Origin: CASQEL01 sp036655975
GTDB taxonomy: Bacteria; Desulfobacterota; Desulfovibrionia; Desulfovibrionales; Desulfovibrionaceae
Length of the DNA: 50,175 nt
Assembly (NCBI GenBank): GCA_036655975.1
Contig: JAVVPD010000006.1
Span: 1-50,175, forward strand
Reading direction: 5' to 3'
Shown: positions 1 through 7,983 of the stretch, in pieces
Position numbering within the stretch: the first letter of the stretch is position 1
Layout of the letters: every line of letters starts with the position of its first letter
The notes under the pieces: generated by a model
The model's input: the letters and a program-made list of their open reading frames with translations, nothing else
The model's database searches: none
What the model was told of the DNA's origin: nothing
Translations under genes and position numbers: made by a program

Positions 1-1193
1 TGCGTATGGGCATCCAGCCTATAGCTATGCCTGCTTTTGCCTTCAGCAATATGGTGTTTGAAACAGATGTGGCTGCCGTCGCCGCCAGCTACACGTTTAA
101 TGATACAGTGGCTCTCACCGCCACTTGGATGCGCCCGTATAATGACAATTGGAGCGGCACTAGTTCTCCTACAGGCTATATGGACAACTTTGACCTGTTT
201 TCCCTCGTGTTGCCCATGCGTTTTGAAGGCGTCAAGGTAACACCTTGGGCTATGGCGGGAGCGTACGGGCCGAATGTTGCGCGGCGTGCCGATAATAACG
301 ATTTTTTTAATCCTCAAAAGCCTCATGACGTGAGTCCCGTCAACATTAATATGTCTGGGCAGCCTGGGGACGGTCTTTTTTGGCAGGAAGGCATGCTACC
401 TGCAGCTTTCAGTTCTTCCAAGGATCGATCCAGTGTTTTCAGCCATCAATACACGTCCGTGGGATGGGGAGGGGCCAGTTTTGACGTGACGACGCTGTCC
501 CCATGGCGTTTCGCGGGGGATTTTGTCTACGGTACGGTGAACAGCGATCGGGATTACCTCAAGCGTTCCGGGTGGTACGGCACACTGCTAGCAGAATTCA
601 AGGGAGACTGGGGAACCCCCGGCCTCTACGGATGGTATTATAGCGGGGACGACAGCGATCCGCATAACGGATCTGAACGCATGCCTACAGTATCCACCGC
701 CAACAATTATTTCAACTGCTTGTCTAGCTTTGGTTATCGCGGTACGGCGGGTATTGGCGGCGGAAAGGGTATCTTGGGCGGCGCGCCGGACGGCGTATGG
801 GGCGTGGGCGCACGCGTTGCGGATCTAAGTTTTGTGGAAAATTTAAGCCATGTCTTTCGCGTGCACTATTTGGGCGGCACTAACAACACCAAGATGGCCT
901 CCTACATTACTGGTCGCAAGACTACGGATAATGCGGGCCGTCCGATATATCGCAATAACACGGACTTTAACTCCCCCGTGGGCGTGTACATGACAACGGC
1001 GGACACGGGTCTTGAACTCAACTTTGATAGCAAATACAAAATATACGACAATTTCAACGTAGTGTTTGAACTGGGCTACATTCATCTGTGGATGGATGAC
1101 AGCGTGTGGGGCCGTTACCAAAACATCGCAGGGAATAGCCTGAGCTACAAAGATGCGTGGAAGGCCAATCTCGTATTAACATATGCGTTTTAA
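1..1193 (+). CDS. Outer-membrane porin, C-terminal part (5' end outside window)
   Basis: The frame is open from the window edge and ends in TAA at 1191-1193, so only the last ~397 residues are seen. The protein shows alternating hydrophobic/polar strands, many aromatic residues and Gly/Asp/Asn-rich turns, and ends in LVLTYAF. A terminal Phe after an amphipathic strand is the usual recognition signal of outer-membrane beta-barrels. Composition and length fit the homotrimeric porin family abundant in Desulfovibrio, whose members form general diffusion channels for small solutes. The substrate cannot be told from sequence. The signal peptide and promoter lie upstream of the window. The first Met at position 6 is internal, not the start. 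A strong hairpin at 1245-1287 ends the transcript. Confidence 0.8.
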   Translation, partial: RMGIQPIAMPAFAFSNMVFETDVAAVAASYTFNDTVALTATWMRPYNDNWSGTSSPTGYMDNFDLFSLVLPMRFEGVKVTPWAMAGAYGPNVARRADNNDFFNPQKPHDVSPVNINMSGQPGDGLFWQEGMLPAAFSSSKDRSSVFSHQYTSVGWGGASFDVTTLSPWRFAGDFVYGTVNSDRDYLKRSGWYGTLLAEFKGDWGTPGLYGWYYSGDDSDPHNGSERMPTVSTANNYFNCLSSFGYRGTAGIGGGKGILGGAPDGVWGVGARVADLSFVENLSHVFRVHYLGGTNNTKMASYITGRKTTDNAGRPIYRNNTDFNSPVGVYMTTADTGLELNFDSKYKIYDNFNVVFELGYIHLWMDDSVWGRYQNIAGNSLSYKDAWKANLVLTYAF

Positions 1194-1244
1194 ATTCTTG
1201 TAAAAATATTCACGCGTTGCTGATATTTCAACGCACACACAAAA

Positions 1245-1288
1245 AAAAGACCGAGATGTTCATTTTCATGAAGCATCTCGGTCTTTTC
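1245..1288. terminator. Bidirectional rho-independent terminator (porin / tRNA-Leu)
   Basis: AGACCGAGATG at 1248-1258 pairs perfectly with CATCTCGGTCT at 1274-1284, and an inner TTCAT/ATGAA stem extends it around a TTTC loop. A-tracts on the left and T-tracts on the right give U-runs on both strands: TTTT on plus and eight T on minus. It lies between the plus-strand porin and the minus-strand tRNA-Leu, so it probably ends both transcripts. Confidence 0.85.
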
Positions 1289-1323
1289 TGTTCAAATCTG
1301 AACTTATATTCTGGACTTATATA

Positions 1324-1408
1324 TGGTGCCGAGGGCGGGACTTGAACCCGCACAGCATTTGCCACTACCACCTCAAGATAGCGTGTCTACCAGTTCCACC
1401 ACCCCGGC
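1324..1408 (-). tRNA. tRNA-Leu (anticodon GAG)
   Basis: Read on the minus strand this folds as a class II tRNA. The acceptor arms GCCGGGG and CCTCGGC pair with one G.U, and a D arm with GGAACTGGTAGAC follows. The anticodon stem CTATC/GGTAG encloses loop TTGAGGT with anticodon GAG. A long variable arm and a T arm with GGTTCAAGTCC complete it. The CCA end is encoded at 1324-1326. It closely resembles E. coli leuU. It lies just downstream of secG on the same strand and is probably co-transcribed with it. Confidence 0.93.
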
Positions 1409-1419
1409 ACAGGGAAAAC

Positions 1420-1779
1420 TTATTTTGTTGCAGGCCCTGCCGGTGCCACAGGGGCCGCTGGGGCAGGTTCAGCAAGAGGCTTAATAGGCTCAGGAACAAC
1501 AGGAGGCTGCGTTTCCTCAAGTTTAACATCCAAAATGACCGACTGATCCACGGGGCGTGAGCTGGTCACATAGGTGTAGCTTAGGGAAGTAATCACAAAG
1601 AGTACAGCCATAAAAGCGGTCAGCTTGGCAAGCATGCCGCCCGCACCACCACCACCAAAGACTGAGGAACTCCCTCCCCCAAAAATAACGCCCATCCCTT
1701 CTTTGCCCGATTGCAGCAAAACGAGAATTACAAGCAACACGCATACAATAATATGCAGCGTTAAGATAAGTGTCTGCAC
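1420..1779 (-). CDS. secG: Preprotein translocase subunit SecG
   Basis: SecG is the small accessory subunit of the SecYEG protein-export channel in the inner membrane. The 119-residue product has two hydrophobic segments (about residues 3-22 and 47-68) separated by the family's Gly/Ser-rich cytosolic loop, seen as VIFGGGSSSVFGGGG. The C-terminal extension is rich in Pro, Ala and Glu, common in longer proteobacterial SecG. The start chosen is GTG at 1779, five bases after a consensus AGGAGG. The ATG at 1800 would place that Shine-Dalgarno sequence inside the gene. The gene follows tpiA and precedes tRNA-Leu on the same strand, the common tpiA-secG-tRNA-Leu order. Confidence 0.93.
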   Translation of the reverse strand: MQTLILTLHIIVCVLLVILVLLQSGKEGMGVIFGGGSSSVFGGGGAGGMLAKLTAFMAVLFVITSLSYTYVTSSRPVDQSVILDVKLEETQPPVVPEPIKPLAEPAPAAPVAPAGPATK

Positions 1780-1876
1780 GAAATCCTCCTCATGAGACAA
1801 AACAAAACCTGTTAGATATATTCAGGCGGTATATTTTTACACACTGCCTGCCAAAACCCTTGGGGCGGGCGTCACC

Positions 1877-2635
1877 TCAAGCAGAGACAATCTGCTTGAA
1901 ACTTTCTGATTGTAAAGAAGCACCTCCTACCAGTACTCCGTCCACATTGTCAAGCTGTATAATAGCTGAGGCATTGTTCGGCTTGACGCTTCCGCCGTAT
2001 AAAATACGGACTTGATGCCCCAGAACTTTGCCAAAACGTGCTACCAGTAGGGTTCGTACCAAGGCATGAGTTTCCAAAATTTCTGGTAGGCCCGCCACTT
2101 TGCCGGTGCCAATGGCCCACACGGGTTCATAGGCAATAGCAATATTTTCTGCAGAAACATCCGCTGAAAGTTTGGACAAGCCTAAGGTAATTTGGCGTTC
2201 CAATACGGCATGCAGCTGCGTGCCTTCGCGCTCCGCAAGCGTTTCGCCAATGCAAAATACCACATTCAGGCCCGCGTTCAGCGCAAATGCGGTTTTTTCT
2301 CCCACCTGCGTGTCTGTTTCGCCCAGAATATGGCGGCGTTCCGAATGTCCGGTCAGCACCCATGTTGCCCCCGCCTCACAAAGCATGGCGGGGGAAATTT
2401 CTCCGGTAAAGGCTCCCTCCGTGGCGGGGTAAACATTCTGCCCCCCCACCGCCATGCCCGTAGCACCTTGCAAGGCTTGCACTGTGGCGCTGATAGCCGT
2501 AAAAGGAGGGAATATGAGCACTTCACGCCCTTCCGGTGCGCTATTGTTGAGCAGAGTTGCTAATTCACAAGCCGTGGCAGCCGCTTCCGCAGCCGTTTTG
2601 TACATTTTCCAGTTTGCGGCCATGAGCTTACGCAT
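1877..2635 (-). CDS. tpiA: Triosephosphate isomerase
   Basis: This cytosolic glycolytic enzyme interconverts dihydroxyacetone phosphate and glyceraldehyde 3-phosphate. The 252-residue protein is of normal length. All catalytic residues are visible: Lys10 in ANWKMY, His97 in LTGHSERR, and Glu170 in YEPVWAIGTG, which also begins the mobile loop 6. The phosphate-binding ILYGGSVKPNN is near the C-terminus. The ATG at 2635 has GGAGG five bases upstream. A GTG four codons earlier includes that site and is unlikely. The product of glp-dependent glycerol-3-phosphate oxidation, encoded elsewhere in this window, is a substrate of this enzyme. It sits between rimI and secG on the minus strand, probably in one operon. 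Confidence 0.96.
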   Translation of the reverse strand: MRKLMAANWKMYKTAAEAAATACELATLLNNSAPEGREVLIFPPFTAISATVQALQGATGMAVGGQNVYPATEGAFTGEISPAMLCEAGATWVLTGHSERRHILGETDTQVGEKTAFALNAGLNVVFCIGETLAEREGTQLHAVLERQITLGLSKLSADVSAENIAIAYEPVWAIGTGKVAGLPEILETHALVRTLLVARFGKVLGHQVRILYGGSVKPNNASAIIQLDNVDGVLVGGASLQSESFKQIVSA

Positions 2636-2655
2636 TGAAACCTCCACGAGGATTG

Positions 2656-3126
2656 TTATTCAAAAACATATTGATAAATCAAGGCGTCTTCACCAGTATC
2701 AGCATAATATTTAGGACGCAGCCCCACCTGCGTGAAGCCCAAGGCCTGATACAAGGCTAAGGCCGCACAATTATGGGGGCGTACTTCCAGCACAGCTCTG
2801 TGTATGCCCATTTTATGGGCTACTTGCAACATAAGGGTCAATAAACTTTTTCCGTGGCCTTGTCTGCGGTGGACAGGATCAACGGCAATATTTAATATTT
2901 CCAGCTCGTCAGCGGCGTGATAGATGGATATATAGGCCATAAGACCTTGCTCACCGTATAAACCGAAGGCTGCAAAGCTTTTTTGGGCAAAGGCTTTACC
3001 AAATTGCTCCGCCGACCACGGCATGCTGAAACACAGCTGTTCCAGTTGCGCCGCCGCCGTGATATCCGCCGCGCTTAAGCGCAAAAATTGTACACCCGCA
3101 GGAGATAAAGTATTCATGTTCAGCAC
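2656..3126 (-). CDS. rimI: Ribosomal-protein-alanine N-acetyltransferase RimI
   Basis: RimI is a GNAT-fold enzyme that acetylates the N-terminal alanine of ribosomal protein S18 with acetyl-CoA. The 156-residue protein has the family's pattern: EQLCFSMPWS near the N-terminus, ILNIAVDPVHRRQGHGKSLL (acetyl-CoA-binding motif A, with RRQGHG), then EVRPHNCAALALYQALGF in motif B. The GTG at 3126 has a GAGGAA about 11 bases upstream; an in-frame ATG at 3117 lacks a nearby site. The 5' end overlaps the divergent Nudix gene. The 3' end lies 20 bases before tpiA, with which it is probably co-transcribed. The exact substrate is assigned by family only. Confidence 0.88.
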   Translation of the reverse strand: MLNMNTLSPAGVQFLRLSAADITAAAQLEQLCFSMPWSAEQFGKAFAQKSFAAFGLYGEQGLMAYISIYHAADELEILNIAVDPVHRRQGHGKSLLTLMLQVAHKMGIHRAVLEVRPHNCAALALYQALGFTQVGLRPKYYADTGEDALIYQYVFE

Positions 3127-3688
3127 GTATTCACAGCTTCCTCACGCTGAAGGATTGATTGAAGTTATTGATTCCCACGACAAGCCCTTTTTGCTTATGC
3201 CTAAGGCTGAAGTTCTCGCCCAGAACCTGTCGCACCGAGTGGTGATGGTGGCCCTGCGTAACCGCGAAGGGCGCATTCTGGTAACTCACCGAGGTGCCAC
3301 CATTGACACCGAACCCGTCCGTATTTGGGGGCTTTCCGCCAGCACCCGCGTGCGGGCTGGAGAATCGCGCATTGACGCTGCCCTGCGGGCACTTTCTTTT
3401 GATGCGGGCATCAACACCGCCCAATTGATATATGGGGCGGGCAAAGCGCCCCATATTTTGGGGACAACATCCTTTGACCTATTGCATATTACCTTATTTA
3501 TTGCCGAGTCCGCTACCGCTCCCGGCACGGTTGAGCCTGAACAAAATGCCGAGGTCATGTTTTTGGACAAGGACGAATTGGAAGGCATGGCTCAACATTT
3601 TCCCGACATGCTCTCCACCGGCCTGTTGTGGGCAATCACCTCCGGTGCTTTATTTTCCCGCACCAAGGCTCACGCAAAAACAGAATAA
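3116..3688 (+). CDS. Nudix-fold protein with degenerate Nudix box
   Basis: The 190-residue protein aligns by eye with isopentenyl-diphosphate-isomerase-like Nudix proteins: an N-terminal EVIDSHDKPFLLMPKAEVL, then RVVMVALRNREGRILVTHRG, then a Nudix-box region. The box reads STRVRAGESRIDAALRAL followed by SFDAGI. The consensus Gly, the Glu after Arg, and the two metal-binding Glu of the REUxEExGU part are replaced by Thr, Ala, Phe and Asp, so hydrolase or isomerase activity is doubtful. The ATG at 3116 follows AGGAGA at 3100-3105. The gene is divergent from and overlaps the start of rimI, so its promoter must lie inside rimI. Substrate unknown. Confidence 0.75.
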   Translation: MFSTYSQLPHAEGLIEVIDSHDKPFLLMPKAEVLAQNLSHRVVMVALRNREGRILVTHRGATIDTEPVRIWGLSASTRVRAGESRIDAALRALSFDAGINTAQLIYGAGKAPHILGTTSFDLLHITLFIAESATAPGTVEPEQNAEVMFLDKDELEGMAQHFPDMLSTGLLWAITSGALFSRTKAHAKTE

Positions 3689-3709
3689 AAATACGTGCTG
3701 CCCAAAATT

Positions 3710-3840
3710 TAAAGCATTTTTGATTCCAGACGCTCCCTCCGGCGCTTTACGGCGAAAGTAAATTTTGCCTACGCCTACGGTGTGGGCGACGGTTCCCGTC
3801 GCCAGAGCATTTAGCTATTTTCAATAGCAAAATGCTCTGG
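3710..3840 (+). repeat. 131-bp three-hairpin dispersed repeat, copy A
   Basis: This copy fills the gap between the convergent Nudix and mreB genes and ends one base before the mreB stop codon. Hairpin 1 is 3751-3769 (GGCGAAA with TTTTGCC, one G.U). Hairpin 2 is 3785-3803 (GGCGACGG with CCGTCGCC, loop TTC, perfect). Hairpin 3 is 3802-3840, an 11-bp outer stem, one A.A mismatch and a 6-bp inner stem with loop TTC. The ends AAAGCATTTTTG and CAAAATGCTCT form an imperfect terminal inverted repeat. Copies B and C are at 15491 and 48988. Confidence 0.95.
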
Positions 3841-3841
3841 G

Positions 3842-4864
3842 CTAATTAATATATACTAAACTATATAATTTGCGATCTTCCAAAGTTTTCCCCGTACCGC
3901 GCAATACTGTGGTCAGGGGGTCAGCGTCTACAATAACCTTCAAACGGGTTTCACGGGCAATAAGTTGATCCAGTCCTTTCAATAATGCGCCCCCTCCTGC
4001 GAGCAGCATACCGTTACGGTACACATCGGCAGAAAGTTCCGGCGGGGTTTTTTCCAACACCGTAAACACCGTGTTTAAAATAGCCCCCACGCATTCACGC
4101 AGTGCCTCGCGGATATGCCCCTCAGACACACGCACCACCTTGGGAATGCCCGATAAAATATCTTTTCCCGAGACTTCCAGCACCGGTGTGTTCCCCATAG
4201 GCATGGCTGAACCAATAAGCACTTTTACTTTTTCTGCCGTATTTTCACCAATGGCAAGCCGAAACACGTCCTTAAGATAATGCTGGATGGCAGTATTCAT
4301 CGCATCCCCAGCTATCCGCACCGAAGCCGATGTCACAATGGCCGACAAGCTGATGACGGCCACCTCACTGGTGCCCCCGCCGATATCCAACACGAGATTA
4401 CCTAAAGGTTCGTGCACGGGCAAATTGGCCCCGATGGCTGCGGCCATGGGTTCCTCAATTAAAGAAATGCTCCGCGCACCCGCAAGTATAGCCGAATCAA
4501 TCACCGCGCGCTTTTCAACCTGAGTAATCCCCGAGGGCACACAAATAACCATATTAGGCCTGACAAGGCGCCCGCCCTTGATGGCTTTATGAATAAAGTA
4601 CGCGATCATGTCACGGGTTACGTCAAAGTCGGCAATAACACCGTCTTTCATGGGTCTGATAGCTCGCACCCGCTGCGGTGTACGCCCAAGAAATTCCTTG
4701 GCTTCACGCCCTACAGCCAACACCTTCTTTTTTTGTACATCAATAGCAACAACAGAAGGTTCGTTGACAATAATGCCGTCTTTGCGTGTGTACAAAAGTG
4801 TATTGGCTGTGCCCAGATCCATGGCGAGATCTTTGGCAAAAAAACCCAGAAGGTGACGTAACAT
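3842..4864 (-). CDS. mreB: Rod-shape-determining actin homologue MreB
   Basis: MreB polymerises under the inner membrane and directs lateral peptidoglycan synthesis, giving rod or vibrio shape. The 340-residue protein is of full length. It has the actin-family phosphate-1 motif DLGTANTLLY, a phosphate-2 motif LVLDIGGGTSEVAVISL, VVAIDVQKKKVLAVG, and an adenosine region LLAGGGALLKGLD. The hydrophobic N-terminus MLRHLLGFFAKDLA may act as the amphipathic membrane helix. The ATG has AAGGAAG four bases upstream. Its first base is also the last base of the upstream GAF gene's stop codon (TAATG), so the two are translationally coupled. mreC, mreD and rodA do not follow within the window, since the next minus-strand position is occupied by repeat copy A. 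Confidence 0.96.
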   Translation of the reverse strand: MLRHLLGFFAKDLAMDLGTANTLLYTRKDGIIVNEPSVVAIDVQKKKVLAVGREAKEFLGRTPQRVRAIRPMKDGVIADFDVTRDMIAYFIHKAIKGGRLVRPNMVICVPSGITQVEKRAVIDSAILAGARSISLIEEPMAAAIGANLPVHEPLGNLVLDIGGGTSEVAVISLSAIVTSASVRIAGDAMNTAIQHYLKDVFRLAIGENTAEKVKVLIGSAMPMGNTPVLEVSGKDILSGIPKVVRVSEGHIREALRECVGAILNTVFTVLEKTPPELSADVYRNGMLLAGGGALLKGLDQLIARETRLKVIVDADPLTTVLRGTGKTLEDRKLYSLVYIN

Positions 4865-5898
4865 TATTCTTCCTTAAAGGAATGAAAGTCCTTATCCGCA
4901 TCGTACGGAACCGAGCCTTGACTATGCACCTGTGCTTTGGGCAGCATGCCACGTAATCTATTTTTGAGATACAAGTTTTCCAGAAAAAGCGCTAGATGAT
5001 CAACGCATTGGCGCACAAAAGAACGCAAAGCTTCATCCATTTCACACGATTGAGTATTTGCAAGGCACAAAACGCCACGCGTACTTTTGCTCAATACCAC
5101 GGGCATGCAGATAACCGCTTGAAAATTAGGTATGTTTGGAATTTTTCCAAACAACAAGGCGGCAGGGCTGCCCCCAGTTCCTTCCGAAAACACCGGCTGC
5201 TCGTCGCGGAACACCCACCCCACAATCCCACTGCTGGTGGGCAGGTTTAGGGCTTCTGTGCCGTCCAACAACAAACGGGCGGATTCACCCTCAATGGTGT
5301 AATTTTCGCCGCTATCATCAATGGAAGCGAAGGCGCAATATTCAAAATTTGTGGCCTCTGCCAGTGTACGCAAAAAATTTTGCAAAAATGCGGGCCAGCG
5401 CTTATAGTGAAAGCGCAAATCTTGGATAATCCCCAATTGTGCAAAATATCGCGGGATATCCCCCGCTAAGGCTTCACGTCCTTCTCCGGCCTGTTGCTTG
5501 GAGATTAATTCTGCAAAAAGCTGTAAAATTTTATAATCTTTGTCGGAAAAAGAATATTGCCGCTTGCTGTCCACGCACAAAGCCCCCCCAGAGGGAATAG
5601 GCCAACCCATAAACGCCTTAATTGAGGCTTCTTCTCCCTCTTCATAATAGCCCAAGTGGCTTCGCCGCTGATCAAAATTGGGAAGCAACAGAGGCTGTCT
5701 GTTGCGTAAAATCCACCCTACAATTCCTTTTCTGAGTAAAACGGACGAGGCAGGCGCTACTTTGTCTCCTAAACTAAAAGCTCCAACCATTTCATAATGT
5801 TCACCTTGTTCGGACGGCAAAAAAAGCACCGCCGAATAGGCATCAAACACGCTGCACACGATACTCAAAACATGCTTATGACAAGGATTGGTCTTCAT
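4864..5898 (-). CDS. Tandem GAF-domain protein coupled to mreB
   Basis: The 344-residue protein has two GAF-like sensory domains, roughly residues 5-140 and 165-320. Both contain the repeated pattern of a hydrophobic strand, then GIVGWxxRxxQP (residues 58-69 and 226-238), then a hydrophobic strand followed by GALCVDSKRQ or GVLCLANTQ. No kinase, cyclase, HD or DNA-binding output domain is seen, nor any membrane segment. Its stop codon overlaps the mreB start, so it may tune MreB production or act in the same process. That is inference from position. The ligand is unknown. The start ATG at 5898 has only a weak AGAAAGA ribosome-binding site. Confidence 0.8.
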   Translation of the reverse strand: MKTNPCHKHVLSIVCSVFDAYSAVLFLPSEQGEHYEMVGAFSLGDKVAPASSVLLRKGIVGWILRNRQPLLLPNFDQRRSHLGYYEEGEEASIKAFMGWPIPSGGALCVDSKRQYSFSDKDYKILQLFAELISKQQAGEGREALAGDIPRYFAQLGIIQDLRFHYKRWPAFLQNFLRTLAEATNFEYCAFASIDDSGENYTIEGESARLLLDGTEALNLPTSSGIVGWVFRDEQPVFSEGTGGSPAALLFGKIPNIPNFQAVICMPVVLSKSTRGVLCLANTQSCEMDEALRSFVRQCVDHLALFLENLYLKNRLRGMLPKAQVHSQGSVPYDADKDFHSFKEE

Positions 5899-6177
5899 AA
5901 TAATTGTGTCTTTCTATTTTTTATCCGAACTATAAGTTTTTATAGATATTTTTACACTAAACAACATACAAAAAGCGCTTTTTATAACGTACTCAGAACT
6001 TTAGCAAAGGCAAACCCGACTCGCAACTTCTTTCTTGAAGAGCCACTTGAGTTTTTCGTGTGAAGATGAGCCGCAAGATTACACTGGAAATTTTTTCAAT
6101 ACGTATATATACTCGTCTCAAGATGTGCATATTCAAAAAACGATAATTCTTAAAGAGACACTTGAAGGGATACCCCA
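5899..6177. promoter_or_regulatory. Divergent intergenic region with a 14-bp palindrome
   Basis: This AT-rich 279-bp region separates the GAF-mreB operon (minus) from the 585-residue protein gene (plus), so it should hold both promoters. A perfect palindrome AAAAAGCGCTTTTT lies at 5970-5983 and could be an operator. I could not assign convincing -35/-10 pairs on either strand. No RNA gene was recognised. Confidence 0.4.
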
Positions 6178-7935
6178 ATGTCTACCGAATGGGAAAAAAT
6201 TTTCAGCAAAAGTCAATGGCCCTGGAAAGACGGCTATAGTTTTGCTGACAGTATAGACATTAATTCCCTTGAGACGCTTAAGAATTTTTTGGATTTTGTG
6301 CATATTAGGCATTGTCTTGTAAAACCCTATTTTGAAGAAAAAAACTATCCTCTTGTAGAAGCCCGTGAATTATTGCCTTCATTTGAGGGCGATATGTGGG
6401 AATATAAGAATCTCCCCGGCTTTTCCTTAGTTGCTTTTGCCCGCCCTTTGGAATATTTTTCCGAAATATTCCAGTACGACATGCTCTATCCCATAATGAA
6501 TTCGGTGACAACCGCCACAGGGGCATCTTGCCCTCTGGAGGGGCAGGTCATTGCCCAAAATGTGCAAACAATGGCGGCCCGCTTGCCCCGCTTTTTGCAT
6601 GAAAGCTTCCGCGCAAAATTCAACAAAGTAGATACGGCCGTTCTGGACTATTATCCCGCCTTATTGCCTTTTTTACTCAATATGGATCGGGGGCAGGTGC
6701 TGGCTTTGGACAGTTTTGGACAATTCCATCTGGCAGGAATTTTTGCGTCCTTCCCCTCGGATATTGATAATGAACTCAAGCGATTTGGCATGCGTATTGG
6801 CAAATTTGAATTTGGCGATAACGAAATGTACGAGCGCAACCGGATGTTTGTCTACCAATATCTTATGGAATTATACGGCTTCCCCATCGTTTCTGAACGG
6901 CGCACCTCCAGCGCTCTTTTCGCCCGCCGCCTGCATAAAATAGGCGAACATTTTTTATTGCGGGTTTTAGGTCAGTCAGACCGCACCCTCACAACCTACA
7001 TAAGCACGGGAGAAGCCCGCCGATATCCGCACTTAGAAAAAATTGCCCTCATTAAGGTGGATCCTGATCAGGAAGAAGCCCTCACCGCTATCCGCGCGGG
7101 AGGCTTTTTTTTGGATGCAAAAAAACGGGTGGTGATTATCCGAATCCATTACCGCCAGCACGGGTTTAATAGCAGCAACGTGCAACAAGATCGTGCCTTG
7201 TCGGTATCCAGTCAAGAAATTATTCACCCGTATACCGGTGATGTTTTACGGGGCTTGAATATTATCAAGGACACCACCAACATGTTCTTGCGTCTTAACG
7301 ACATTGTCCGTGGGGAATTCACAGGGCGCATATTGTATAAACGTACTGAAATTATTGAAAATACTGACACTGAAGACAAAAGGCTTAAATTCCTGTATAC
7401 GTGGCTTTCCAAGCATCAGCGCCGCATTATTGGCTATAGCGATAATTTTTTTGCCAATGTCAGTAAGGTCGTCACCTCGTATCTTAACGCGCCGGAAAAT
7501 GACGAAAACTTTGAACAACATCGTGAATTGCACCGCGAAGTCTGCACCCGTTTCAGCTATATCCAGCAAGCACGCAAAGTACGCATTTTAGAAGATTTAG
7601 GACAAAGAATGTATAAAGGGGTTCGCATCAGTTATCGTAAAATGATGCTGGAATGCTTGGAATTACTCAATGAATTACGTTTTGAAATTGTAGACTATTT
7701 TCCCCCGCTGGTTGACGCTATTGTAGATACTATTGAAAATATTTTATCCGATACGTATCTGGTGCACAGTTATATCGACCCCGCTGAAGACAGCCTTACA
7801 AGGGCTGGCGCGGAGATACGCAAACATTATGGGCGCCTGATCTCTCTGCTAGATATTTTTAAAGCTGTGCGTAAATCGCGCTATACCACAGAAAGCGGAC
7901 GCAAAGGTACAGACAAAAATTTCTATGTGGTCTGA
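6178..7935 (+). CDS. Conserved-looking protein of unknown function, 585 residues
   Basis: I do not recognise this family. The start ATG has AAGGGA seven bases upstream. The protein lacks a signal peptide and clear membrane segments, so it is probably cytosolic. It starts with a Trp-rich stretch (MSTEWEKIFSKSQWPWKDG). A central part contains LFARRLHKIGEHFLLRVLGQ, and the C-terminal third (about residues 400-570) is strongly alpha-helical and charged with many Arg, Glu and Leu. Codon use and base composition match the neighbours, so there is no sign of recent transfer. It is followed after 48 bases by rsmE. Whether it works with rsmE or rarA is unknown. It looks like a real, intact gene because of length, start signal and non-random composition. 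Confidence 0.7.
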   Translation: MSTEWEKIFSKSQWPWKDGYSFADSIDINSLETLKNFLDFVHIRHCLVKPYFEEKNYPLVEARELLPSFEGDMWEYKNLPGFSLVAFARPLEYFSEIFQYDMLYPIMNSVTTATGASCPLEGQVIAQNVQTMAARLPRFLHESFRAKFNKVDTAVLDYYPALLPFLLNMDRGQVLALDSFGQFHLAGIFASFPSDIDNELKRFGMRIGKFEFGDNEMYERNRMFVYQYLMELYGFPIVSERRTSSALFARRLHKIGEHFLLRVLGQSDRTLTTYISTGEARRYPHLEKIALIKVDPDQEEALTAIRAGGFFLDAKKRVVIIRIHYRQHGFNSSNVQQDRALSVSSQEIIHPYTGDVLRGLNIIKDTTNMFLRLNDIVRGEFTGRILYKRTEIIENTDTEDKRLKFLYTWLSKHQRRIIGYSDNFFANVSKVVTSYLNAPENDENFEQHRELHREVCTRFSYIQQARKVRILEDLGQRMYKGVRISYRKMMLECLELLNELRFEIVDYFPPLVDAIVDTIENILSDTYLVHSYIDPAEDSLTRAGAEIRKHYGRLISLLDIFKAVRKSRYTTESGRKGTDKNFYVV

Positions 7936-7983
7936 TTCTATTATGTATTCCGCACACCATTTTATGTGAAGAGCCTAGCTACT

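Noticed and set aside
1798..1800. ATG start for secG at 1800
   Set aside because: The consensus AGGAGG would lie inside the gene; the GTG at 1779 has ideal spacing and gives the usual SecG N-terminus.
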